Positions 1 to 11,667 are shown, counted from the first letter of the stretch. The stretch: DNA of 64,000 bases from Rhynchopus sp. YZ270_cl-10 (GCA_964035575.1 OZ037833.1:2852001-2916000), one strand, 5' to 3'. Notes: generated by a model not told the origin, from the letters alone. Translations and numbers: made by a program.

Positions 1-447
1 AAAACGAGAATTTGTCCATTTCGGCAAATTGACCCCACCACTGGCCGGACGGATTCCGGAAATGCAAATGCCGGCGTTTAAAAGCTTGACCAACGAAAAC
101 AAATTTCCAACACGTGAATGCCCCCATGACAACTGTGTAGAAACACGGGGAATCGGTTATGCAGCCACGCCAAAAAATGTGCAATTTTAAGCGAAATGTT
201 ATCGAAGTCTTGTTGGCGTGAAAGAGCAGGAGAAACATGCAGAAAACAAAAAATATCCGTTTTTGCACACTTACACACACGTACCCACAAATACTCCACA
301 AGTACCAACACTTACGCACACTTACGTACACTTACGCACATTTACACCCACTTACGCACAACTGAGCACAACTGGCCAGAACTGAGCACAATTACGCCAC
401 AATTACACCACAATTACAGCACAATTACAGCGGCCCAAAACGGTACA
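1..447. mobile_element. 3' part of a dispersed TIR element, cut by window start
   Basis: This stretch closely matches 12336-12811 in the same orientation: the segment from CCATTTCGGCAAATTGACCC through the CACAATTACA-rich tail to the terminal CAAAACGGTACA (436-447). In the second copy that 12-mer is the right TIR of an element with a target duplication, so this is the right half of another copy whose left end lies outside the window. It has no convincing coding sequence. The copies differ by scattered substitutions and short indels, so the family is not brand new. Confidence 0.75.
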
Positions 448-711
448 TTTTCTCCCTTCATTTCTCTTCCCCTCCCGCCCCTTCCCTGATATTGATTGCT
501 GTGACCGATCCTTACCAATTATGATCTAGGCTTTACACTCCATAGGGTTACCGACAAACCCCTTTTTTTTTGATTTTTTTTTTCCATCTCATTCTTTCCC
601 ACTCCACCCCAAGGTCACTTTGCACTTTGTCTTACACCCTCTTGGATATTTCTCCTTTTCCCTTCTAATTTATCTTTTCCTCCTTTCCTCCTTTCCCATT
701 TCTCCCCTTTG
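448..711 (+). promoter_or_regulatory. Pyrimidine-rich leader before the RING-PCMT gene
   Basis: A strongly T/C-rich tract (about 560-710) runs straight into the ATG at 712. It could hold a promoter, a 5' UTR or a trans-splice acceptor tract. No TATA-like box or defined acceptor AG stands out, so the role is inferred only from position and composition. Confidence 0.3.
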
Positions 712-3085
712 ATGTCCGTAGGCGAGAAAAAGCGGAAGTTTGAGAAGATCTGCAGTGCTGACCCTGCACCAGAGTTTGTCTGCCCTGTGTGCTATGAACT
801 GCTGCACGAGCCGATCCGGCTGCGTTGTTCTCATGTGTTTTGTTGGATATGCCTGTCGAAATGGTTGGCAAGCAACGATGGAAAGCTGACATGCCCTTTG
901 GACCGTACTGCACCAGACGGTCTCCCTTCGCTCATAGACGAGGCACTTCAACAGCGCATCGTCTCCGCACACCCAGAAGAGTCCAAACGCAGACACGATT
1001 ATGTCGAAGCAGAGAAACGCCTTATGTTCCGCGACGTCGTCGACTTCCTACGTACCCGCAGCCACGTCAACGCACGTCTGGTCACCAATCTCAAACGCTC
1101 TGACTCAGGTGTCGCCCTCGAATCCGGATCGCGTCTAGAAAATGCGTTGCTTAGTCTCCCACGAGGTGAATTTGTTCCCCCCCTGTTTCGGTGTCAGGCA
1201 TACAGCATGAACCACGCACTGCACGTCACGTCGTTGCAGTATTATATGTCGCCTGCGTTGCAACAGGTGCAAAGCTTGCTGTTGTTGGACATCCAGGCAG
1301 GGCACAGTGTGTTGAATGTGGGAACCGGAGGGGGGCTGGTTGCGGCGTTGGCGGCGCAGATGACGACGGAGGTGGGGGTGGTGCATGGAATCGATGTGCG
1401 TCCTGTTCTTGTTGACTTTGCAAGGGACAACATTCTTGCACAGAGTGCCCGCGTCTCCTCTGCACAGACAATGCGACGCACCGGTGAATCCAACCCTGCA
1501 ACAGTGTACCGCGACTTCCTCCCCGGGGTGGTCCACGAAGGCTACCTCACACCACCGAAGGAGACGCGCCCGCCACACCTCTTCTACCTATACGCCGACA
1601 CCCTCGAGATCTCTACAGGCCAGTTTACCGGTAAAGTGCATTGGCCGCACAGAGGCAAGACAGTGGCGTTCTGCAAAGGCCGCATCACGTTGTGTGCGAA
1701 CGGCATCGACGCAGACATTGTCATCCGCGAAACGCAGGTTCACGTAACGAGGTACACCTGGGACCAGTTGGATTGGCTGCCTGCGGAATATTCGTTGCAT
1801 TGGCGTGGTGGGGTGCTTTCGGGTGCAGACTCGCAGGGGTGGGGTCTGGCGTGCAAGGTGGTCGAACGCAACGCACTCAGCGCAGCACCCAACTTCGACC
1901 ACGTGACCCTCCACACCGCCAACGTTCTCGACCCTAACGACATGGCGCCGCTCATTTCACGCCTCCCTGGGGGCTACGACCGCATACACTGCTGCTGCGA
2001 ATGCTCGGAAGAGTCTGTTGCGCAGATCCTCCGCTATCTCAAGGTAGGCGGCGTGATGGTGACACACATTGCAGGCCATATGAGTGTTGTGACGCGGACG
2101 GAGGATGGGTACGATGTGGAGACGAAGGGGCGGGTAGCTTCGGAGAAGCTGCTTTCTGTGGAGGAGGGGGTGGGGCGGGTGGAGGAGGACCGCAGGCGTG
2201 CAGAGGTGCGTGCTGAGGAGCGTGCGAGGGCGGAGGGGGGGACGTACTGCAGTCGGTGCTGTGGCGCGCCGTTGTGCAATGCGGCCAATGAGATTGACGT
2301 ATCGCCGGTCATAGGGTGCAGTTTGGAAGTGGCAGACTCGACCGGTCTCCTCTTTGCACCAGGCAGCGCCCAAGCAGGTCTGACCCTCGACAGCGCAGAC
2401 CACGACTACATCAGCACCCCTCTCCTCAGCGCCTCTGTTGCCCCCATCCGCTGTGCATCGTGCGCCCTCTCCGTGGGCCTCCGCTTCACCCGCCCCCCAC
2501 CAGAAAAGCGTGGCCTCTTTGAATGGCGCAATGCACTCCTCCTCTCCTCCACGCTGGTCGAGCTGCGTGGTGACAGCGACAGCGATTCTGGTAGTGTTTC
2601 GGTTCCTCCTTCACCTCAGGTGCAGTGTGGGAATGGGGTGGTACGGTGTGCGGGGTGTAAGAACGTTCTCGCGCAGTCTGCACAGCTTCTCTCGTGCAGA
2701 TACCGCTGGCGGACGGACGACACGTTACCGTTGGAGCCGGCAGCGTATTTCAACAGCCTCATACCAGGTGCGACACGTCACGGCAAGCCTACAGAGATGA
2801 CTGTCTCGCAAGGGCGTATGAACGTTTCTCTCCTCTACTGTGCTGACTGTGATGCCGAGGTAGGGTGGCGCTTTGTCTCCCATCTTATTCCAGCACAGCG
2901 CTACGGGCTTCTATTCCACGAAGGGCGCTGTGGTCTCGTTGTTTCAAAGGTATGGCGGTGTTAGGCGTGCTTTTGTCATATTTTGTGTTTTTCTATCGCA
3001 GGTAACAGGAATCAAAACGGTACCCTATCCGAAAATTGTGTTGCGTTCTTTTGTATCGCGTCCGCCGTCGGGGTTGATGGCATGA
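712..3085 (+). CDS. RING finger - PCMT methyltransferase - tandem Yippee/CULT-like zinc domain protein
   Basis: Two exons, 712-2949 and 3002-3085 (52-nt intron, GTATGG...CGCAG), give 773 aa. ATG 712 is the first in frame. Residues 24-64 form a RING with C24, C27, C39, H41, C44, C47 and C61; the eighth ligand is Asp64, as known in RBX1. Residues ~136-470 match protein-L-isoaspartate O-methyltransferase: LPRGEFVPP, an AYSMNHAL/TSLQYYMSP segment, the SAM loop GTGGG at 204-208 and a late YDRIH...LKVGGVMV strand. About 115 extra residues interrupt the fold after the SAM region. Residues ~511-620 and ~643-773 each carry paired CxxC motifs with GLRF or GWRF and GLLF, typical of Yippee/Mis18/CULT folds. 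Known: PCMTs act on isoaspartate and cereblon's CULT binds C-terminal cyclic imides. Inference: a ubiquitin ligase reading damaged Asn/Asp. The Trp cage of cereblon is not obvious, so imide binding is unproven. Confidence 0.8.
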
Positions 3086-4152
3086 ACGAAAACCATTTGA
3101 GAGTAAAAAAGTTATTGAAAGAAACCAGCTCTCAGCAGAGGCAGACAGAAAATATGATTTTCTTGTTAATGCCCAAGCTGTTAGCTGAAAGGTGGAGGTC
3201 GTGACGGCATTTTTATTTTTCCTTCAATGAAAAAGCTGGATTCGCGCAAGAAAGAAAGAAAAAAAATGTAGCAATCCTTGTCCGCATTGAAATTTTTGAA
3301 CCATTTTATTTTGGAAAAAAAAGAAAGCAAGTCTTTTAAGTTGTGTTCAAATGTACACTACTTTAGTACCTACTGTCACACAATGTTAAATGCGCCCTTT
3401 TTTTTGTCTTTTTCACGTTTGTTTTGTTCTTGAAAATACAACAAAACCGTACAAACGATGGGGGGGAGGGGGATAGTTCTTGCTATGACAACACAACTTC
3501 TTTGTGTTCTCTGTTTTATATTTTAGACTGCCGCCCCCCCACGGGGGCCAAGGTTTATCTTTAAAAACTTTCTTTCCAGTGCCTTGTGCTCGTTGGTGTT
3601 CCGGCGAGACGTTTTTGCACTTCTTTCACCGACTCTTTGTTAGCAAGCAATGACGAAATGGGATGAAGGTCATCTTGTACAGCTTGTATTTTTTATTTTT
3701 TTGTCTTGGTCTTGAGGGCACCGACAGCGCTCCCTGCTTCTGCAGGATGTCGCTGTTGTGTGGTAGGGGGTAGGGGTTTTGCAGCACTCTCTTGTGCACC
3801 ACCTCCTCCTCCTCCTCCTCCTCTGTTGTCTTTGTGGAGTGCTTTTCCTTCTAAGCTGCCCTCCTTGGCTTTGGCAACCCGACTGCAACTACCCAACCCT
3901 TCCCTGCAGGTCGGCCTTCTCTGTTGTTTTACTTTGAAAAGGAAAAAAAGGAAAAAAAAAAGAATTTTAATAACTCTCCACGCAGCTGTCACCCCATGTG
4001 ACCAGAAAAAATTCCCCCCGAACTACGGAACAAATCCTTTTTATAAAATGTTGATTCTCCGATCCAGAAAATCATTATTTTTTTTTGGGTGTTTTTACAC
4101 ACCATTCAAGAAATAGTGCACTGTGTGCAACCCTTCGTAAAGCTTCTCTTTA

Positions 4153-4202
4153 CGGTGACTAAGTGCGAGAGGCATGGGTTCGTCTTATTAGCCTTTTCTT
4201 TT
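4153..4202 (+). repeat. Degenerate copy of LINE-tail-like repeat
   Basis: Reads GGTGACTAAGTGCGAGAGGC followed by a TTCGTCTTATTA-type end and TTTTCTTTTC. It matches the repeat best seen at 31910-31960 and in the 3' tail of the LINE at 55573-55622. Other degenerate copies start near 4802, 19352, 20603 and 25763. Confidence 0.5.
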
Positions 4203-4922
4203 CTATGAATGGAACGTAAAAAAAAAAAATCCTACCAATCTTTTCTGTATTGTACCCCCTTCGCACCGTTCACACCCTTTGGTTGTTCACAAAACGACAA
4301 GGTGTTGTGGTTGGTTGGTAGGGTGACGTGCAGTACTCTTTTTTTTCTGAAGGTCTCACGCAACCAAAAGGAGAGATCCGTGTGTCCGTGTCGATTCTGC
4401 TCAACCGCGTGTCGTTTTTAGTCTCAAAAAAAAATAAAACTCTTCCCCTAAGAGGTTAACCTAATAGGTGACCCTTTCCCTTTCCCTTTCCCCGCCCCGT
4501 AAAGCGTTGTGGAAACGCATGCTTGTACACAACCGTGAGCTTTTTTTTTTTAAATCCCTAACTTTTTGACGTACAAAGTGGCAGGCAATCAACACCTCAA
4601 CTTACGTGAGGTGGTGGAAGGATGCCACGGGTCACAGGGCAAAGAAGAGCCGCTTCTGTTTTGTGGTGACTAAACCTCAGCTTACCAACTTTCTTCCGAC
4701 ACAGTGCCTGCGTCTGCTGGGTGTCAGGTAAGTGTTTGCACCTCGCAAACTTCTTTTGAAAGATGTGCGTCCACCAGAGGCACTTCATCTTTTCAAAAAA
4801 GTGTGACTAAGCAACGAGGGAGTCTTTTTACCAAACCATTTTCTCATTTAAGACGTGCACGAAAGACATTTCATCTTTCAAGTTTATTTCTCTCTTTTTT
4901 TTCAGACGTAAAACCACGAAAT

Positions 4923-5032
4923 GGATGTATGCATGGTTGGGGTCCACCCCGGTACACCCAGTCATACCAAGGTACACTGTCACGAGCTGTTGTATTTCAA
5001 ATCAACTTTTTTAAGGTGAAACATGTCTGCTC
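4923..5032 (+). repeat. Dispersed repeat (GGTCCACCCCGG family)
   Basis: Contains GGTTGGGGTCCACCCCGG, then CATACCAAGGTACACTGTCA and TTGTATTTCAA. The same ordered words occur at 33946-34055 (inside an intron), in decayed form at 22150-22245, and partly at 13541-13582. The size and dispersal suggest a SINE, but no clear pol III box pair was identified. Confidence 0.5.
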
Positions 5033-6524
5033 AGACTCTTCAGCTGTTTGAGGTGAAACATGTCCGTAGAGATTCCCGATTACACCTTGTACAACCGGGC
5101 GTGGTCTCGATATGAGTGACCTTTTTGTGACCGACTACTAGGGGTGCAATGGCCGAGAACGAAAAAAAAAACAAATGTGCTCCATTTTTTTTTTTTACTT
5201 TTTTTTGACCCTTTTTTGGGCAGCAGTGTACAGAACGAACCTTGTTTGATGTTTTGGCGATTTTTTGTTGACACTACCAAAAAGAAGAAGAAAATCACTG
5301 AGAACAGTGTTTTTCTTTTGATAAAATGCCTGACCGTGTTTTGTTTTGTATTTACCTTTATATTTTTGTTTGAGATACACGTTTTGTACCAACAACAGAG
5401 AATCTGCTTATTTAGTGTATCGTTGACAGTCTTCACTGTCCGCAAGCACACTCTCAATTTTTTTTTTGTTTTTTTCTTTTGGGTGGCCTTCACCCACAGA
5501 GGTTTGCACTTCCCTTCCAACTTCTAACTTTCCTACTTTTATTATGTTTCACGCTTGGGATCGTCTTACAAACTATTTTCTTTTGGAATGGAGTCGTCCA
5601 TATTTGGTGTCCAAAAAACGCCTAAAAACTTGCAAATACGCCAAACAAAATTATTCCCCAAAAATTTTGGTAGGCTATTTCACAACTCATCGAGAAGGTT
5701 TCTCTCTTTAGATGTGTACACGAAAAATGGTGCAAATATTGTTACTCACATCCCACCTTTTGCATGAGAACAGCCGAGCTGCGTTTTTTTAGCACATTTC
5801 AATTGCTGTCATAAAACAAAACACCGATGGGGGAAAACATAGATGGGGTAAAAACTAAGGGGTTTTACATTGCCAGTGTTTGTTGTAAGATAGTACTCTT
5901 TGTTTCGCACGTTTTTCAAAAAAAAAAGCTACTTTCCAGAGTTGAGGACGATTTGCGTCTGTATCTTTTAAGTATACAGCCTTCGGGCGGCATTGAGTAC
6001 TGATCCTGCCATAGCAGGTTGATGGACTACAACAAAAACAAACGTCGCATTTTATGAAGCGCAGAAGCGCTTTCCCCACATAATACGTAAATTCTCTCTT
6101 TTTTTGTGCCGACAACGACGTCCTTTATATCCCACATAAAGCCCAATACCCCCAGAAGGAATGCCTGGCTCAAATTCGTTTCCATGTAACCCAGTAGGCA
6201 TTCCCTTTCCCCCCCTTTTTTGTCATGACGAAGAAAGATCGTGGCTGCTATCCCGTGAGAGTGATCTTAATCAATCCTTTAACGCCAGGAGTGCGTCCTT
6301 TCTGTCCCCTAGTGGGTCAGGTGGGTATTCCATGGTGTTCGTGTGAACCAAACCTTTGATTCTTTCCCTTTGTATTATTATCTGAAATTAGCGGAATGTG
6401 AAGCGTTGCGCACAAAAAAAGGTGGTACAATTTTCAATGCAAATAAAGCAAAAATAAACAAAACTTTTTATGTAATTGTGTCCAGACTTTTATATAGGGG
6501 GTCAGAACTGAGGGCAATCCTCAG

Positions 6525-7620
6525 TTATTGAAAAAAAAAAAAAAATTCCCCTTTTCGGAGGGTGTTCAAATTTCCCGTTTTTCCCTTTTCTCCCGTTTTT
6601 CCCTTTGTCTTTGCCATTTTTTTTTCCAAAAAAAAAAAATTTTTTTTTTTTGACAAGGCAATTTTCAGGTGAAAAAAAATTTTTTTTTTCGAAAAAATTT
6701 TGGCCCCCTGAGGTGGGTCTGGGGGCACCGAAAAATGCCAAAAAACGCAAAAATTGGCTGTTTTGAGCATCTGTGGTTACACCAAATACACGTCTCTGAA
6801 CAAGCCTATACTATACCCAAAAGTGGCTAGGCAAGGACGTGTTTGACCAAAAAAAAAAAATTTTTTTTTTCAAAAAAATCGAGTTTTCGTCACCTGTGGG
6901 TGGTCGTAGGATCGAAATTTGCGAAAAATTTTCACTTTTTTTTTTTGACCCAAAAAAATTTTTTTCGACAAGGCAACGGGAAAAATGACTAAGGGGAAAG
7001 GGGAAAAAAGGGAAAAACGGGAAATTTGAGGATCCTCTATTTTGAGGATCATTTTTCACAGTCACATTTTACCTTAGCAAAATCTGAAAAAAAAAATTTT
7101 TTTTTTTCGAAAAATTTTTAGACCCCTGGGGTGGGTCTGGGGGCACCGAAAAATGCAAAAAAACGTAAAAATCGGGTGTTTTGAGCATCTGTGGTTACAC
7201 CATATACACGTCTCTGTACAAGCCTATACTATAGGCAAGGCGCTGTTTGATCCAAAAAAAAAAATTTTTTTTTCACGAAAACCGAGTTTTCGTCACCTGT
7301 GGGTGGTCGTCGGATCGAAATTTGTGAAAAATTTTCACTTTTTTTTTTTGACCCAAAAAAATTTTTTTTCGACAAGGCAACGGGAAAAATGACTAAGGGG
7401 AAAGGGGAAAAAAGGGAAAAACGGGAATTTTGAGGATCCTCTATTTTGAGGATCGTTTTCACAGTCACATTTTACCTTAGCAAAATCTGAAAAAAAAATT
7501 TTTTTTTCGAAAATTTTTTAGACCCCTGGGGTGGGTCTGGGGGCACCGAAAAATGCAAAAAAACGTAAAAATCGGGTGTTTTGAGCATCTGTGGTTACAC
7601 CATATACACGTCTGTAACCC
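6525..7620. repeat. About 410-bp tandem repeat with alternating poly-A/poly-T blocks
   Basis: About 2.5 units. Landmarks recur with a spacing of about 400-420 bp: GGTGGGTCTGGGGGCACCGA at 6712, 7132 and 7535; GTTTTGAGCATCTGTGGTTA near 6760, 7177 and 7580; the GGATCCTCTATTTTGAGGAT palindrome near 7030 and 7434. Each unit carries A(8-12)T(8-11) blocks that are self-complementary. Units 2 and 3 are much more alike than unit 1, as expected for recent local amplification. No coding signal; open frames are artefacts of composition. Confidence 0.75.
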
Positions 7621-8500
7621 CACATAGGCCCATTACCATGGTTTCGTTAGCTCTTGTGGCATGCCCTCCTGCAGTTTCCTGCTCATCGGCGGCCTCTAGT
7701 CCGTGTGGACTTGGGCCACTACCAGCTTCCGGAGGAGCGACGCTCACGTGCGAGCGTCGGACCGGTCACTGCTCTGGGTGCCATGTGCTTTAGCCAATTC
7801 TTGACGAGGATGGGGGTGCAGACCGCCTAGTCCGGACGGTCGGAGGGAACCTTCCCCACCACACGTCAGTTCTCCTAAGCTCCTTGTGACTTGACTCGTG
7901 CCGGTGCTGGTGTCTCTTCTTGTGACCCACCGAGCACGCAGCCAACAGTGCGTCAAACCCTCAAGATCCTGTAGCACCGAGGGTGTGTGAGCCCAAATCG
8001 TCTGCGCCAGGACATACGCCGTCTGCCATCAAGCGGAGGGTGCTCCAATACTCCTCAGACACGAAGGAGCAATCACAGCGATCACGAACCACGCGATTGA
8101 GGCGGTTTCACAGGTGGTCAGCGGGGGAAGCATACGATGCTTCACAAAGCAACACCGCTTCCGGAGATGACCGGCTCCCCTCTTCCTCAACATGCACCAG
8201 AGCCCTATTTTTCACAAGCGGTCCCGAAACCTTAAAGTTTGCGCAAGCCCTGGAGTCATCCGATGACGCAAGGCAAGTCACTCTCCCAAAGCGATGGCAT
8301 TGGATGGCAGTATCCGAAGTCAGATCTCCGGGAAATATTGAATCCTTAATGGACGACTTCAATGTGATCGCTGCCTTCTCCCTCTACGTCCCACCCTTCA
8401 AGAACACGGAGACTCGCAAGCTGCAAGTAATTTGAGGTTGTTTCTGCGAGCCCCGACCTAAACCGTTCATCTTCAGAGATATGTACAGTGTGCGCACTAC
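7621..8500 (+). other. GC-richer island with an orphan open frame (7983-8435)
   Basis: Composition rises above its surroundings, and a 150-codon frame is open from 7983 to a TGA at 8435, but it begins at GTG with no upstream in-frame ATG, splice acceptor or known motif. The deduced peptide is Ser/Arg-rich at its start, with a more protein-like end around KRWHWMAVSEV and DDFNVIAAFSLYV. It may be a decayed gene or transposon piece. No function is assigned. Confidence 0.25.
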
Positions 8501-8798
8501 TTTCCGCAGGAAGAACGGGCCCATTTTGGGCTCCGACCTCAGAGGCCGTTTTCGAAGACAGCTACAGTGGGATATTTTGGTTCCTCAATTTTTTATAACA
8601 AAAGCGACAATCTGCCTATGTGCTTGAAAAATGCTGTGCATTTTTGGTAGAATTTTTTAAAAATTGCTATGCTCCCCTATGACTGGACCCAACTCCCCTC
8701 ACTCTTTTTTTGGTCAAAAACACCCCAAATTTTTCTACCGTTTTTTCCGTTTTTGACCTTTTTAGACACCCTCCTTCGGACCTAAAAAAATGACTATT

Positions 8799-8945
8799 TA
8801 TTAAATGAAAATCAGATCGCTTGATTTTCACGCGTGGGTGACTTTTTCACGAGTGAGGTTTACTTCACGAGCGAAGCGAGTGGAGTAATAGAAACGAGTG
8901 AAAAAGTCACCCACAAGTGAAAATCTGCCTGATTTTCATTTAATA
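8799..8945. repeat. 147-bp palindromic mini-element
   Basis: Perfect 17-bp terminal arms: TATTAAATGAAAATCAG (8799-8815) and its reverse complement (8929-8945). A second perfect 17-bp pair, GTGGGTGACTTTTTCAC (8834-8850) and its complement (8898-8914), lies inside, so the whole unit can fold into a long hairpin. The shape is that of a small MITE or foldback element. No clear target duplication was seen. Confidence 0.65.
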
Positions 8946-9665
8946 CGTAATTTTATTCAAAATTTGATGAAGTTGAGATGGAAAAAATGGATGAACGTGT
9001 GAAGGAGAAAACGTGGTGTGTCATAATAAACCCGTGGTGAGTGGTGTTTGCGAGGCAGAGGGTGGGTGGGGGGTAGGTACTACAGAAAAATACCCCCATT
9101 TTAAAAATACTCCCTGACCCCGTATCATGTAGGTGTTTAAAGTACTATGTGCGATGTGAACATCTCACATGTTGGTGCAGAGGAGCTAGGCTGCACTCTT
9201 TATGTTCTCTTTGACTCGGACATAGGTGCAACACTTCATGTACTCCTTCTCGTGTGCGGTTGATGAAGCTGTTGCGAGCGTGTTATCCATTGCAGTGTCT
9301 GCCTCTTCCTTTATGCTGACCTCCGTGTTCCTCATCACCCACGTCTTCGGCTTCCTCCCCATAGTTGTTGTGAGGAAACAAGGACACAAAAGTTGTATGC
9401 ACCGTGTTTTCTACCAATACTATTACTGGGGGGTCAAATAGTAGACCCCCCTGAAGAGTAGCCCCCTAAGCAAAAATTAGACCACATTACCACAACTACT
9501 CAAAACATGAAATCTGTTGCTTTATTTGACTCATCGTGCATTTTTGAGATCTGGACATGGGGGTCAGACTCCACTTTAGAGCACCAAAAATAGGGTCAAA
9601 AAATTTTTTTGCAAGGGGGTGGATTTTTGAATTTGTATGGGAAAAACCACTTTTGGCCGTGAGCG

Positions 9666-11145
9666 TGAAATAATGTTACTTTATTTTCACGGCCAGACTT
9701 TTTACGGCTAAAATACGTGTAATTATACATAGCGCTCCAATTAGACTCTAACTAGATAATTAGAGTCGGCAGTTCGAGTATAATTAGAGTCTTTAAAACT
9801 CTAACTGAACTCTAATACTCTAACTGGACTCTAATTAGAGTCTAATTAGAGTCCTATAAGAGGGTCAATAAAGAGGGGCACATCAATCAATGCTATAGCC
9901 ATCAACCCAGGGGGCATAGCTAGTGCAAGAAATTCGAATTTGTAATCCAGAAAGTCTGTTCTCTGCTTGCAGAGAACCAGACACAAGAAAATATTGTTTG
10001 TTCCCCCAGAAAACCAGTGCACAATTCACACTCCTTGTGGATGGTCTTGTTGCCTTTGTAGCACAGGAATTTTGGCCCAGGGCATGCACTTGAAGCATGG
10101 CTATTTGGTGTATGGGGCAGGGTGTTGTTTTGTTATGAATTCTCTTTGGTATAACATCTAAGTCAATCGCGGGTAGTTGTTCAGCGCGTTCAGGCTTGGA
10201 TCTCTCCTGGGTTCATAAGTAGTATTTCTTCGGATGAAATGAACGTATGCTCGCTATAGATTTCCCGTCAACACAGCCGTTGATACTGGGATTATCCCTT
10301 CGACCCCTTAGTGGTAGTTAAACGCGATTGACATTTACATTCCTACAGATGAAAGAACAAGACACCACTTCTGTACCCGCGCATCAAAATTGTAGAAAAC
10401 TTTGCACCCGAAACACCTTCAATAACGCCCGCCAAAAGGCGCCCCTTGTTGCTGGGAGTTGGTTCTCATGTTTGATACCTGCACAGCGGGCATTCCTCTG
10501 AGTCCAACGCTGCTTGGCCTGTCTGCGCCGTTGCACCGAAGGTGCACATAGAGTTTTTGCATCGCATTCCCTAATGTGTGGGTCACTCACACTTGAGGGC
10601 ATGTGCCACTGCGCGGGTTTGAGTACCTGGGTACCCATAGCTGAGAATAAGCCGGGTCCCGAGTCCCGGGTTGCGCCTACTCCCGGTACTGGGTACTAGG
10701 TACAGTAGGACTAGGACTAGGCCCCCACCCTCCCGCGACCGGGTCCCCGACCCGCTTTCAGGCGGACCCACAGCGCCTTCACATATTGTGTCCTGATAAC
10801 TCGGTTCCCCAAGTCTTATTTTCAGCTATGTGGGTACCTGGGCACCTGGGTCCTACAGAGGAACCTTAGGGGGACCGGTTCCTTACGGCGTTTGCACCTA
10901 CAAGAAGCCTGTTGTTTTACTCTAATTAGACTATAATTAGAGTGTAGTTAGAGTCTAATTATGCTCTAACTGCACTCTAATTATAGTCTAATTGAAGAAA
11001 AGCGACTCTAATTATACTCTAACTGGACTCTAACTGACTTGGCCCAAAATCCCAGACTCTAATTATACCCTAATACTCTAATTAGAGCGCTATGTATATG
11101 TAATACTTTATTTCACGCCCGTGAAATAAAGTAAAACCTGAAATT
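9666..11145. mobile_element. Non-autonomous inverted-repeat element with CTAATTAGAG-type subterminal arrays
   Basis: Both ends carry a TTACTTTATTT(T)CACGG-type sequence in opposite orientation, followed inward by TACATAGCGCTC and its complement. Next to each end (about 9735-9865 and 10918-11090) lie dense variants of ACTCTAATTAGAGT and AACTCTAACTGGACTC. The centre (9870-10915) has no recognised gene; it includes a GGTACC/CCCGGG-rich low-complexity patch near 10615-10760. Terminal repeats are diverged, so the copy is not young. Superfamily unknown. Confidence 0.6.
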
Positions 11146-11515
11146 ACTCGCCCAGCCATTTTTTCCATAGAAACTTTATCAAATTGAATAAAAAAAAAAA
11201 TTTTTTTTTTGGCGTTTTACTGGCTTAGAACACGACTCGTGACCAGCGGTGAAAATCTTGGGCAGTAAGCCCGGGAAAACCCGGGCTTAATGTACCGTTT
11301 TGCCTATGACACTACTGGGCACAACTAGCACCATACTCACCTGAGCTGTGCCTATATTAGGCACAATTCCAGTACAGTTTCAGCACAAGTACACACAACT
11401 AACCACAACTAACCACAATTACACCACAATTACACACAATTACACCGAAATTACGCTGGGGAAAAAAATGGTACACCACCCTACAGGGAAGCATGCCACC
11501 ACATGTAAGTGACCT

Positions 11516-11667
11516 CTGTACTGTACTGTACTGTACTGTACTGTACTGTACTGTACTGTACTGTACTGTACTGTACTGTACTGTACTGTACTGTACTGTA
11601 CTGTACTGTACTGTACTGTACTGTACTGTACTGTACTGTACTGTACTGTACTGTACTGTACTGTACT
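11516..11667. repeat. (CTGTA)n microsatellite, about 30 copies
   Basis: Nearly perfect pentamer array inside the TIR element. It is followed by a 20-bp junction and then the 9-bp array; the two monomers share TACTGT. Confidence 0.95.

Larger units (their letters stand above)
3086..6524. other. AT-rich intergenic tract without recognisable gene
   Basis: Homopolymer runs of A and T and GC-poor sequence; open frames are short and low-complexity. It holds a few degenerate copies of dispersed repeats (4153-4202 and 4923-5032, listed separately) and a short CCCTTT run near 4465-4490. Nothing else is recognised. Confidence 0.6.

Noticed and set aside
4465-4490. Telomere-like CCCTTT repeats
   Set aside because: Only three to four short units inside intergenic DNA; too few and not at a chromosome end.
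7983-8435. Orphan 150-codon frame as a real gene
   Set aside because: No ATG start, no recognisable motif, no acceptor; described only as a GC-richer island.
10615-10760. GGTACC/CCCGGG-rich patch as a regulatory or coding segment
   Set aside because: Low-complexity with no open frame or motif; best seen as interior of the surrounding inverted-repeat element.
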